Of a stretch of 64,000 bases of DNA, positions 26,401 through 34,261 are shown in pieces (within the stretch, counting starts at the first letter, position 1; every line of letters starts with the position of its first letter). The notes under the pieces are model-generated. The model worked only from the letters and a program-made list of their open reading frames with translations, did no database searches and had not been told where the DNA came from. Both the position numbers and the translations under genes were made by a program. The stretch is from Vannielia litorea (lineage in GTDB: Bacteria; Pseudomonadota; Alphaproteobacteria; Rhodobacterales; Rhodobacteraceae): assembly GCF_019801175.1 (NCBI RefSeq), contig NZ_JAHVJR010000002.1, positions 496,001-560,000 of the forward strand, written 5' to 3'.

Positions 26401-29400
26401 GCGGCGCGTTGAGAGTGTTGCCCCAGATGTCGTAATTCCCGGCAGAAGTGGACAGCTCCAGCAGCGCGTTGGCCTCATCGCCGGTGAAGGCATAGCCGGT
26501 GCCTTGCGGCAGGACCTCATCCCACACGAACGACAGGTTATCGCTGTTGAAGTCATCGGACGCCAGACGCGGGGGTGGCGGCGTTCCGACGGTGATGACG
26601 ACGTTGGCGGTGTCTTCGGTGGTGCCGTCGGAGAGTGTGTAGGTGAAGCTGTCATACCCATTGTAGCCCGTGTCGGGCGTGTAGGTGTAGGTGCCGTCCG
26701 GGTTTTCGGACAGGCTGCCGTGCTCGGGTGCTCCGACCGATGTCACGGTGAGCTGTGCGCCGGGTTGCACATCGTTTGCGAGCAAATCGTCCGGGCTGAA
26801 CGTGAGGCTGGTGTCGGCTGCGGTGGCGAGGGCATCGTCGACAGCTTCAGGCGGGTAAGGCACACCATCTTCGCCGGACAGCGGGTCGGCATCGGCGATC
26901 ACGTAGTCGACCAGTGCGGTAAATCCGCCTGCGCCGCCGGTGCTGCCGCCAAAGACGCCAGCCTGGGTGACGACCATCGAACTGGAGAGACTGCCTGCCT
27001 CGATCCAGGTTTCGCCATCCTGCGAATAGGAGAGTGTGTAAGTGTCGCCCTCGCGCTCCACGCGCAGGTACGGCGCCGTGCCCTCGGTAATCTCGACCTT
27101 GAAGGCCATGCTTGTGCTGCCGTTCACCGTGATAGCGGCAAAGGCAAAGAGGCGGTTGCCGTCGGAGTATGTATCGAAGCGGAGCCAGTTTTGCGCATCT
27201 GCCTCTACAAGGAAGCCCTGCAACTGATAGGCCTCGGTCGGGGTCGAGAGGAAATGCGCTTCGAGGGCGAAATCCTCGTCGGAGATCGCCTGCATCGCAC
27301 GGGTGCTGTTGTTTTCTTGCCAGACATCGTGATTGCCCGGGCCGGTCGTGAGGACGAGGTAGGCATCGGTGCCGTCATCGGCGAGCGCCTGAGAGGCGCC
27401 ATTGGGGGTGACCACGATCCACTCTGGGCCGAGCGTCGGGCTATCGAAGTCGTCGGACCCGAAGGCGGGCGGCGGCGGTGTGCCGACAGTCAGGACGATG
27501 TTGGCGCTGTCGGTGTTCGTGCCATCGCTGATGGTGTAGCTCAGCCCGTCAAAGCCGTTGTAGCCGGCATCGGGGGTGTAGGTGTAGGTGCCATCCAGAT
27601 TGTCGGTCAGGACGCCATGATCCGGCTGTTCGATAGACACCACAGTGACCGTGCTGCCCTCGGGCTGAAGATCGTTCGCCAGCAGGTCATCGTCCGAGAA
27701 TGTGAAAGCTGTGTCCGCAGCGGTGGCAAACGCGTCGTCTGTCGCATCCGGCGGAGGCGCGATGCCATCTTCGATTGTGAGGGGATCTGCATCGGTGAAG
27801 ACGTAATCGACCTGCGCGGTGAAGCCCGGCGCATTGCCAGTGCTGCCGCCATAGAGGCCGATCTGGGACACGACCATGTTGCTGTTGAGCTCACCCGCCG
27901 TAGTCCATGTTTCGCCATCCACGGAATAGAAGAACGTGTAAGTGTCGCCCTCGCGCTCAAGCCGCAGGTAGGGAGCCACGCCACCGTCGATCTGGACCTG
28001 AAAGGCCATCGTGGTGGAGCCGTTCACCGTGATCGCGGCAAAGGCGTAGAGGTTTGTGCCGTTCGAGTAGGTATCGAAGCGGATCCAGTTTTGTGGGTCG
28101 CCTTCGACCAGAAAGCCCTGCATCTGGTAGGTCTCGGTCGGGACCGAGAGAAACTTGGCCTCGATGCCGAAATCATCATCGGAGACCACTTGCATGACCC
28201 GGACGGCATTGTTGCTGCCCCAGAGGTCGTGGTTACCGGGTTGGGTGGTGAGAGTCAGATAGGCCTCACCGCCACTTGTCTCCAGCCCTTGCGACGTGCC
28301 GTTGGGAGCGATGACGGTCCATTCACTGCCAAGGCTGGCGCCCGAGAAATCGTCGGCGCTGAAGCTGGGCGGCGGCGGGGTGCCGACCGTCAGGTTCACC
28401 GTTGCGGTGTCTTGCTGGGTTCCGTCGGTGATCGTGTACTCGAAAGAGTCAGGCCCGTTGAACCCGGGGTCAGGTGTGTAGGTATAGGTGCCGTTGCCGT
28501 TGTCTGTCAGCGTGCCGTTGTCAGCCGAGCCGACGGACTGCACGGAGATGGTACTGCCCTCGGGGAGCGTGTCATTCCCGAGCAGATCGGCTTCGGTCAG
28601 TGTGATGGCCGTGCCTTCGGCAGTTGCAAAGCTGTCGTCGATCGCGTCGGGCGGCGGAGCGACACCGTCTTCGTTCACCAGTGGGTCCGCATCGGTTTGG
28701 ACGTAATCCACCTCGGCTACATAGGCCGCATTGGCCCCCGAACTGCCTGCGAAGACGCCCGCCTGAGTGATCACGAGACTGCTGGTCAGGCTGCCTGCGA
28801 CTGTCCAGGCTTCGCCGTCGAGCGAGTAGTAGAAAGTGTAGGTGTCACCTTCGCGCTCAACACGGAGATAGGGGGCAACGCCGCCGGGAATGGCGGTTTG
28901 AAAGGCGGTCGAGGTGCTGCCGTTGATGGTGATGGCGGCAAAGGCATAGAGACCGGAGCCGTTGGAGTAGGTGTCAAAGCGGAGCCAGTTCTGCGCATCT
29001 GCCTCGAACAGGAACCCCTGCATCTGGAAGCGCTCAGTCGGCGTTGAGAGGAACAGCGCCTCGATGGCGAAGTCGCCATCGGAAACCACCTGCATCGCAC
29101 GGGCGGCGTTGTTCGAGCCCCAGAGATCATAGTTGCCGGCGCCAGTGGAGAGCGCCAGATACTGATCGGCCCCGCTGTCACCCAAACCTTGGGTTGCGGC
29201 ACTCGGGGTGACGATGATCCAATCGTCCGAGAGGCTGCCGCCTGAGAAGTCATCGGAGTTGAAGCTTGGTGGTGCCGGTGTGCCCACCGTCAGGACAACG
29301 GTGGCAGTGTCTTCGGTGCTTCCATCCGAGATTGTGTAGGTGAAGGTGTCTTCGCCGTTGAACCCCGGGTCCGGGGTGTAGGTGTAGGTGCCGTTCCCAT

Positions 29401-30166
29401 TGTCTGTCAGTGTGCCATGCTCGGGGAACCCAATGGCAACAATGGTCAGCGGATCATTGGCCGGGTCCGTATCGTTTGCGAGCAGGTCGGCATTCGACAG
29501 GGTCAGCGCAGTGTCGGCCTCGGTGCTGAAGGCATCATCCTGTGCGTCCGGCGGCGCAAGGGCCGCGTCTTCACCGACAAGCGGATCGAGGGAAGACTCG
29601 AAATAGTCGACCTGTGCGGTGTAGCCAGTGGCCGGGCCGCTGTTGCCAGCGAATACACCGGTTGCCGTGACGTTGATCGCGTGGGTGAAACTGCCAGCCT
29701 CAACCCAGGTCGACCCGTCTTGCGAATACTCGAATGTCCAGACGTCACCCTCGCGATCCACACGGACGAAGGGTGCGGTTCCGCCCGGTATCGGCACTTG
29801 AAACGCAACCGAGGAAGAGCCGTTGACCGTGATGGCCGCGAAGGCATAGAGCGTGGAGCCGCTTGAATAGGTGTCGAAGCGGATCCAGTTGGAAGCATCC
29901 TCTTCTACGAGGAGTCCCTGCATCTGGTAGCGCTGGGTCGGCGTTGTGAGGAACTTCGCTGAGATCTCGAAATCGACATCCGCCATGTCTTGCATGGCGC
30001 GGGCAGCGTTGTTGGCATTCCATATGTCATGGTTGCCATCGGGTGTTTGCAATTCCAGCCAAGCATCTCCGCCGCCTGAGGCAAAGCCGTGCGATACAGC
30101 AGCCGGCCCCTCAATGCGCCATTCCTCACCCAGATCACCATTGGAGAAGTCGTCAGAGACGCTCAT
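23408..30166 (-). CDS. Giant secreted lectin/cadherin-repeat protein, probable type I secretion substrate
   Basis: 2252 residues from ATG at 30166 (AAGGGG eight bases upstream). No N-terminal signal peptide. Six tandem units of about 300 residues fill residues 1-1800: each has a 200-residue concanavalin-like lectin domain (starts DDF...W, later YQMQG...NW.RFDTYS...LYAFAAITVNG, split here) and a 100-residue cadherin/Ig-like domain (DLLAND, GTYTYTPD.GFNG, FTYTISDGT). A different beta-sandwich domain and an acidic Asp/Gly-rich end follow (ELDVFVGAGGADVFVFGD), finishing in LDLEDGNFAFTDAIV, which resembles RTX-type secretion signals. It is very acidic, as in calcium-dependent adhesins. It likely binds glycan in the cell matrix or on surfaces. 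No HlyB/HlyD exporter lies in the window. Confidence 0.85.
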   Translation of the reverse strand: MSVSDDFSNGDLGEEWRIEGPAAVSHGFASGGGDAWLELQTPDGNHDIWNANNAARAMQDMADVDFEISAKFLTTPTQRYQMQGLLVEEDASNWIRFDTYSSGSTLYAFAAITVNGSSSVAFQVPIPGGTAPFVRVDREGDVWTFEYSQDGSTWVEAGSFTHAINVTATGVFAGNSGPATGYTAQVDYFESSLDPLVGEDAALAPPDAQDDAFSTEADTALTLSNADLLANDTDPANDPLTIVAIGFPEHGTLTDNGNGTYTYTPDPGFNGEDTFTYTISDGSTEDTATVVLTVGTPAPPSFNSDDFSGGSLSDDWIIVTPSAATQGLGDSGADQYLALSTGAGNYDLWGSNNAARAMQVVSDGDFAIEALFLSTPTERFQMQGFLFEADAQNWLRFDTYSNGSGLYAFAAITINGSTSTAFQTAIPGGVAPYLRVEREGDTYTFYYSLDGEAWTVAGSLTSSLVITQAGVFAGSSGANAAYVAEVDYVQTDADPLVNEDGVAPPPDAIDDSFATAEGTAITLTEADLLGNDTLPEGSTISVQSVGSADNGTLTDNGNGTYTYTPDPGFNGPDSFEYTITDGTQQDTATVNLTVGTPPPPSFSADDFSGASLGSEWTVIAPNGTSQGLETSGGEAYLTLTTQPGNHDLWGSNNAVRVMQVVSDDDFGIEAKFLSVPTETYQMQGFLVEGDPQNWIRFDTYSNGTNLYAFAAITVNGSTTMAFQVQIDGGVAPYLRLEREGDTYTFFYSVDGETWTTAGELNSNMVVSQIGLYGGSTGNAPGFTAQVDYVFTDADPLTIEDGIAPPPDATDDAFATAADTAFTFSDDDLLANDLQPEGSTVTVVSIEQPDHGVLTDNLDGTYTYTPDAGYNGFDGLSYTISDGTNTDSANIVLTVGTPPPPAFGSDDFDSPTLGPEWIVVTPNGASQALADDGTDAYLVLTTGPGNHDVWQENNSTRAMQAISDEDFALEAHFLSTPTEAYQLQGFLVEADAQNWLRFDTYSDGNRLFAFAAITVNGSTSMAFKVEITEGTAPYLRVEREGDTYTLSYSQDGETWIEAGSLSSSMVVTQAGVFGGSTGGAGGFTALVDYVIADADPLSGEDGVPYPPEAVDDALATAADTSLTFSPDDLLANDVQPGAQLTVTSVGAPEHGSLSENPDGTYTYTPDTGYNGYDSFTYTLSDGTTEDTANVVITVGTPPPPRLASDDFNSDNLSFVWDEVLPQGTGYAFTGDEANALLELSTSAGNYDIWGNTLNAPRIMQEISDEDMTLEVRFLSTPTERHQMQGILVQADESNWLRFDFYSDGTRLYVFAAVTIDGTSTTVLKESISTAAQYLRLERVGDTYSFLYSEDGETWVTAGSAIVDMEMTQAGIFAGSVGADAALTALVDYVESSFDPILDEDAGYEPDPAAPIPADDHFNVDPGGSLAFTEAELVGNDYDINGDTLTLVSIEDPANGTITDLGGGNYVYTPDPGFEGTEEFTYVVSDGTFVSTGNVSVLVATFDAQSDDFSGETLSPVWQFEGIAGEAHIAYDGAEAFLAITSPEGVQVSASDVMTTPRVLQDVENLDFEISAGFLSEPSQQYQEHGLLVIEDEGNWIRFDLAYTGSTLTLIVGDIVNGQTTYPLFDSIGPGVVEELRISRDGDLFIFEYRGGGSDWVEAFTYERVMDVSQVGLFAGSTSFTGTVPGYTAYVDYFENSLDPITNEDGSYVPVNHAPVAVDDNLFVAESVTFDLSDLTANDYDPDVSDTLTLTNLGTPSNGTLFDNGDGTYTYTPGEGFQGVDTITYEISDGEFTSSATLSLDVQDPINVWYGDTQSFGSPGESQVWINILGNVSENVTELTYSLNGGPLQTLSLGPDTRRLQENGDFNIDIAYTDLDGSSADDVVTIYATLDNGQVVTQDVTIEYESGGDWSPNYSIDWETVTHLQDVVQVVDGEWTFDDNGVRPTQLGYDRLLVLGDQSWDNYELVTTITMHDLQNVDPNGRDGGGFAIGMLWDGHTTDRFVGWQPASGYEPGASIFYTDRVESHSYHVFSEVLGTDNMTLSEGLTYNFVVSVEQTGIYDRVYSIKIWEVGTPEPAEWTLQTTETFSLEEAPATGSIYLNAHYFDVTFGDLTVTEITGSDIIQGDDTAEVLIAADTGSAQPGQGELDVFVGAGGADVFVFGDAGGAFYDDGNGATDGIEDYGFIWDFEAGIDQVQLSGSATDYLLTEDHAGLTPGTAIWLVGTGGDADELIGVINGVTGLDLEDGNFAFTDAIV
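24755..30166 (-). repeat. Six tandem ~0.9-kb coding repeats
   Basis: The cadherin-domain phrase coding GTYTYTPD recurs at about 29370, 28470, 27575, 26680, 25765 and 24855, spacings of roughly 895 to 913 bases. Units 1-4 (right-hand side) are visibly more alike than units 5 and 6, which have longer linkers and changed starts. This suggests expansion by recent duplication at the N-terminal end of the protein. Confidence 0.8.
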
Positions 30167-30483
30167 CACCCAAACCCCTTGCTCAAAAATAAGATGTTCC
30201 AAAAATCGGGTTTCAGCGTAGGGCTTGAGACCATGCTCTCAAAGTAAAATCGGTGTCATGCCCGACAATTGGTGACGCAATCCGAAGATTGTCTTACGAA
30301 TGGCGGGAGTAAGGCGAGAAAAAGGCAAGGAGTAATGGCTCTGAATCATCCTTTGCGCGAGTCGAATACCGAGTTGCGCTCTGAGGTTGCGAATCGGGGG
30401 GTATCTGAGTCGGCGGTTTGGGTGAATTCCTGTATTTCCATTTGGTTTCAGCTGCTTGAACTGTCTTTCAAAGGCCGAACGGC
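30167..30483. promoter_or_regulatory. Divergent intergenic region
   Basis: 317 bases between the giant-protein gene and the GT4 gene. It contains a hairpin-like repeat TTGAGA-CCATGC-TCTCAA (30225-30242) and a short open frame that overlaps the GT4 start (listed separately). Otherwise no feature stands out. Confidence 0.4.
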
Positions 30484-30487
30484 ATGA
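30335..30487 (+). CDS. Possible 50-codon leader ORF overlapping the GT4 start
   Basis: ATG at 30335 is preceded by AAGGAG, but only two bases lie between, which is unusually close. The stop TGA overlaps the GT4 ATG (ATGA), as in coupled genes. The peptide (about 50 residues, ending in LLELSFKGRTA) matches nothing I know. It could be a translational-coupling leader or a chance open frame. Confidence 0.25.
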   Translation: MALNHPLRESNTELRSEVANRGVSESAVWVNSCISIWFQLLELSFKGRTA

Positions 30488-31605
30488 AGTTGGCGTATGT
30501 CGGGCTGTGGTCTCCTCAGAACGTGAAGTACTGGAGTGGCACGCCCTATTTCAGTTATCGCGCATTGAAAAACGGCCAGCATGAAATCGAGCTAATCGAT
30601 ACGCCAAAGCTGGATAAATTCCTGTTCTACGCGGGCAAGATTTCACGCAAGTTCGGGCTCGACCTTTTGCGAGAGCCGCTCATTCGGAAGGCCTACGGAT
30701 ATCTCGTCAACCGGAAGATCGCTGTGGTCCGCCCGGATGTGATCATTTCAGTCGGTGCCAGCCACAAGCTCTGCGACCTCGAAGCGGACTGCCGTATCGT
30801 CCATATTGCGGACGCTTTGTTCGCTTCGATCGTCAGTTCCTACAGCCACCTGTCGGGCATGTCCGAAAGGTCTCTGCGGCTTGGTGAGGCCATTCAGAAG
30901 CGATTCTTGGAGCGTGTCGACGCGCTGTGCCTCTCATCGGATTGGGCTGTGGAGTCGGCGCAGGAGCACTATGACCTTGCGCATTGCCGCGTACGCATGG
31001 TGCCTCTGGGCGCGAACTTTGAGGTAGATCCGGGCTACGACCCTGCCGCACGTGAGGCGGTACCGGACTTGAAGCTGCTCTTTGTCGGGGGGGACTGGGA
31101 GCGCAAGGGCGGCCCTTTGCTGCTTGAGATGTTCGAGATCCTGCGTGCGCGGTTTCCGGGCGCGGAACTTCATATCGTTGGTTGCGAGCCAGAGAGTGCG
31201 AAGGGGATCGAGGACGTAACCGTTCATGGATACCTCAACAAATCGGACTCGAAGGACGCGGCAAAGCTGGAGGGCCTGTTTCGGCAGGCTGCCTTTCTCG
31301 TTGTCCCTTCGCGGCAAGAGGCCTTTGGCATCGCATTTTGTGAAGCCTGCGCCTATGGGCTGCCACCTGTCGGGACAAAGACGGGTGGTATCAAGTCTAT
31401 CATCCGGGACGGTGAAAACGGCCTCCTGTTGGAACCGGAGGCATCGGCGGAGGCGCAGGCGGAGCGGATCGCTGCGCTTTGGTCAGACCGGGATGCGTAT
31501 CTTGCGATGTGCGCCACGGCCAGACGGCACTACGAGAACAGGTTGAGTTGGGGTGCTTGGGCCGCCCAGATCGAGGCAGAGGCCGAACGGCTGCTTGCGG
31601 ATTGA
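30484..31605 (+). CDS. Glycosyltransferase family 4
   Basis: 373 residues. GT-B fold with the Glycos_transf_1 core in the C-terminal half: KLLFVGGDWERKGGPLLLE (from about residue 197), LHIVGC, a YLNK loop, and VPSRQEAFGIAFCEACAYG followed by P.VGTKTGGI, where the two glutamates contact the donor sugar. Retaining transferase, probably using a GDP- or UDP-sugar. It stands alone on the plus strand, ending six bases from the opposite gene. The DNA here is less GC-rich than the housekeeping half of the window. Confidence 0.88.
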   Translation: MKLAYVGLWSPQNVKYWSGTPYFSYRALKNGQHEIELIDTPKLDKFLFYAGKISRKFGLDLLREPLIRKAYGYLVNRKIAVVRPDVIISVGASHKLCDLEADCRIVHIADALFASIVSSYSHLSGMSERSLRLGEAIQKRFLERVDALCLSSDWAVESAQEHYDLAHCRVRMVPLGANFEVDPGYDPAAREAVPDLKLLFVGGDWERKGGPLLLEMFEILRARFPGAELHIVGCEPESAKGIEDVTVHGYLNKSDSKDAAKLEGLFRQAAFLVVPSRQEAFGIAFCEACAYGLPPVGTKTGGIKSIIRDGENGLLLEPEASAEAQAERIAALWSDRDAYLAMCATARRHYENRLSWGAWAAQIEAEAERLLAD

Positions 31606-31611
31606 TCAGGC

Positions 31612-33024
31612 TTAACGCAAGCGGGCCAGTATTGTGCCAGTGAGGCCGAGCCATGGATCGACCATACCCAGGGTGAGTTTGGAGAGCTTGGCGGCTTTTC
31701 CTGCCGTGTCATAGGCCGTGCGTTCAACCTGAAAACCCGCCTGCTTCAGCCATGACCTAACAATTGCCGGGTCGGTCCGATGGATGTTGCTTTTGGCGAA
31801 GTCGCCAACGTTCACGGCCTCTGGGAATTGGTTTCGCTCAGCTTTGAGCCGCTTGCGCTCGGCGAGGCACGACCAGTTCCAGAACAGCACAATGACTTTC
31901 CCGCTCTCAGTGAGGGCAGGGCGGAAGCGTTTGAGAAAGTCTACGGGGTCTTTCACATAGGGAAGACAGAGGTTCATGAGGACGACATCGTAGCTGGCGT
32001 CCTCAATGCTGCTCGCAGTGTTCGATAAATCGGCGTCGAGGATTTCGACCCCGCGCAACCGTGCGGACTCTGCGATGACGGGGTCAAGCGGGATTGCCTT
32101 GACTGAATGGCCCGACGAGGCGAGCGCGGCTTCCGTACGGCCCATGTCGCATCCTACGGAGAGGACCCTTGCTGGCGATGCCGGAGCTGCGCGCAACACC
32201 GACTTTACTTCTGGCGTAAAGTAGGACCGATCGAACCTGTGTGTGAATTCAACTCTCGCGTGCCCATTCAGCAAGGAGGCGCTGGGCAAGCCCTGATGGT
32301 AGATGTGTTCCATTTTCTGAAGGTGAAGATCAATCTCACTCTTCGGCAGGCCAATTTTGCCCACGTATTTGTTGGGCAAATGGTGGAGGCTGAAGTCCAG
32401 CAGCCGGGAAATGCACACGACCTTTCGGAACCCGCATCGGGTATATGGGTCAGTCGCGGCGGAGCAGAGCATATCGTATCTGCCTTCATGTGGCGGTATC
32501 AGAAAGCCGCCTGAGGCAATGCACGCCTTGAGCTGTGCTCGGGTCAAAACATAGGCGGCTGAATGCTCGTTGGTGAAATGCGCATAAAGCTCTCCACCGG
32601 CCTCCAGAACGCTATCGGGCTCCCAGTGGTAACTGGCGTGGACCGTTGAGTAGTGAAGGTTCTTATCCTGATCGATCTCATGCCTGACAAAGCCGGCGAT
32701 GTAGCCCTCTGGGAGGGCTTCCTGGGCTTCCAGAAACGCGTCGACATGTTCTTCCGTGATCAGGGTGTCGTCTTCTGAGTAGATGAACAGGTCGTAGTCA
32801 TCTTGCCGTTCGGCAAAGAGATCTCGGTGCGAGAACGGCAAGGACCACGGGTTGGAGATGGGGAGCCCGACACGGACTTCGACACCTTCGGCCACCTCCT
32901 TCTCGACGTTAGAGAGCGCAACGATGTCGACCTCGCAGCTGAAGCTGCGATAGCTGTCGATGAGCTGATGTATGAACTTTCCGCTGGTGTCGCCGTAATT
33001 GGCGATCGCAACCAGTATCTTCAT
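31612..33024 (-). CDS. Bifunctional glycosyltransferase-like / SAM methyltransferase fusion protein
   Basis: 470 residues from ATG at 33024 (MKILVAIANYG); an ATG at 33078 would add 18 residues and overlap the upstream stop. Residues 1-250 resemble a GT-A transferase-like domain: ANYGDTSGKFIHQLIDSY, a DLFIYSEDDTLI acidic site near residue 80, then long His-rich segments. Residues 275-470 are a class I methyltransferase: VLSVGCDMGRTEAAL, DADLSNT, and VVLMNLCLPYVKDP. A transferase that both adds and methylates the same sugar, or caps the chain, would fit. The domains may have separate partners. Confidence 0.68.
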   Translation of the reverse strand: MKILVAIANYGDTSGKFIHQLIDSYRSFSCEVDIVALSNVEKEVAEGVEVRVGLPISNPWSLPFSHRDLFAERQDDYDLFIYSEDDTLITEEHVDAFLEAQEALPEGYIAGFVRHEIDQDKNLHYSTVHASYHWEPDSVLEAGGELYAHFTNEHSAAYVLTRAQLKACIASGGFLIPPHEGRYDMLCSAATDPYTRCGFRKVVCISRLLDFSLHHLPNKYVGKIGLPKSEIDLHLQKMEHIYHQGLPSASLLNGHARVEFTHRFDRSYFTPEVKSVLRAAPASPARVLSVGCDMGRTEAALASSGHSVKAIPLDPVIAESARLRGVEILDADLSNTASSIEDASYDVVLMNLCLPYVKDPVDFLKRFRPALTESGKVIVLFWNWSCLAERKRLKAERNQFPEAVNVGDFAKSNIHRTDPAIVRSWLKQAGFQVERTAYDTAGKAAKLSKLTLGMVDPWLGLTGTILARLR

Positions 33025-33070
33025 CGTGGCTGTGCCTTCTGCTTTGGTGGCAGGCCGCCTTGCCTGTGCA

Positions 33071-34087
33071 TCACTCATACCCCCCGCGCCAGTCGTTGCG
33101 TTGCTGCCAGACGTCGCGCCAGGCGGTGTGGGCGTCGCGCCAGCGTTGGGAGCGGAGGAGGCGGGCGAGCACGCCGGTGGCCAGCATGCGGGACAATGGC
33201 CAGCTGGCGAGAAGGACCGTGCCGGCGCGCCTTTGCCAGCGAGGGAAGTGGCGGCGGATGAGGGTGGTCTTGGCCTTGAGGAGCATCACCAGTTTGGCCG
33301 CGCGCACCTTGGAGGATGCGCCGACGTAGTGGACGATTTCTGCGTCAGGAGTCATCCGCGGCCGGGCGCCCATTGCGCGGGCGCGCAGGCACAGGTCGGC
33401 CTCTTCACCATACATGGTGAAGGCCGGGTCAAAACCGCCGAGGGTGTTCCAGAAGTCGCGCTTGATGAGAAAGAAGCAGCCCGAGACGATGTCGATCTCG
33501 CGCTCGCTGTCGCGCTGCCAGCCGCCGTAGGCCTCCGGGTTGAAGAGGGCGCTCCGGCGGAACAGGCTGGAGAGGCCGAGGGCTTGGGTGGTCATGCTCC
33601 AGAGCGACATGCGGCCCCAGCAATTGGTGGGATTGAGGCTGCGGTCGCCGTAGAGCGTTCGGCCACCCCAGATCCGTGCCTCCGGACGGGCACGGGCGAA
33701 GGAGACGAGTGCGTCGATGGCGCCGTCCAGCACGATGGTATCAGGGTTCAACAGCAGGAGGTATTCGCCGGTCACCAGCTGCGCGGCGATGTTGTTGGCT
33801 TTCGCGAAGCCGTGGTTGGTGTGATCCGCGATCAGGCGAACGTCGGGGAAGGCCTCGGCAATGGCGTCTGCGGAGCCATCCTGCGAGGCATTGTCGTAGA
33901 CCAAGAGATCGAAAGGGCAGGTGGTTTGGTCGAGCACCGAACTGATGCACGCCAGCGTCATATCGTGGGTGTTGTAGCTCACCACGATGATTGAAACGAC
34001 AGGTGCCGAAGGGCTCGCCTGTTCCGAGACGGTGCCGGGCGCGCTTTTGCTGCGTGGCTCGGTGGCCTTATCGGCTGTGGTGCTCAA
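33071..34087 (-). CDS. Glycosyltransferase family 2 (WbbL/rhamnosyltransferase-like)
   Basis: 338 residues from TTG at 34087, with GGAG upstream. The ATG at 34201 was rejected because that stretch is AT-rich and contains the terminator hairpin of the preceding gene; the true start may be a later GTG. Core: VVSIIVVSYNTHDMTL, VYDNASQDGS, HGFAKANNIAAQ, LLLNPDTIVLDG (metal site), and GGFDPAFTMYGEEADLCLR, which is typical of WbbL-like transferases. Inverting enzyme, donor often dTDP-rhamnose, but no rhamnose genes are present here. It overlaps or abuts the next gene and is probably cotranscribed. Confidence 0.86.
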   Translation of the reverse strand: MSTTADKATEPRSKSAPGTVSEQASPSAPVVSIIVVSYNTHDMTLACISSVLDQTTCPFDLLVYDNASQDGSADAIAEAFPDVRLIADHTNHGFAKANNIAAQLVTGEYLLLLNPDTIVLDGAIDALVSFARARPEARIWGGRTLYGDRSLNPTNCWGRMSLWSMTTQALGLSSLFRRSALFNPEAYGGWQRDSEREIDIVSGCFFLIKRDFWNTLGGFDPAFTMYGEEADLCLRARAMGARPRMTPDAEIVHYVGASSKVRAAKLVMLLKAKTTLIRRHFPRWQRRAGTVLLASWPLSRMLATGVLARLLRSQRWRDAHTAWRDVWQQRNDWRGGYE

Positions 34088-34179
34088 ATCGATAGTCGCT
34101 CCGGGCGAACAATCTGGGAAAAGAAAAAATGTCGATCTTGGAAAATACTTCCATGTCGGCGCGCGCAATTCAACGGAAT

Positions 34180-34212
34180 TTGCCCGAAACGCTGTTTTCA
34201 CGTTTCGGGCAA
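34180..34212 (-). terminator. Strong hairpin terminator after the RTX beta-helix gene
   Basis: Perfect twelve-pair stem TTGCCCGAAACG / CGTTTCGGGCAA with a nine-base loop, 50 bases past the stop of the gene on the minus strand. No long T run follows, which is common in this group. Its presence argues against a coding start at 34201 for the next gene. Confidence 0.7.
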
Positions 34213-34261
34213 GATTTCGATTTCGGTTTGGTCCGCCCCCGTTGAGGGTCGGGACGTACGC

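Noticed and set aside
25316..29047. A 1243-codon open frame on the plus strand inside the giant protein gene
   Set aside because: It is the antisense shadow of the GC-rich repeat gene; its translation shows no domain and mirrors the repeat period.
23408..30166. Regularly spaced repeats that might suggest a CRISPR array
   Set aside because: The spacing is about 900 bases and the repeats are coding domain repeats in one continuous reading frame.
33071..34201. ATG at 34201 as start of the GT2 gene
   Set aside because: The first 38 codons run through a twelve-pair terminator hairpin and an AT-rich stretch with no protein-like content.
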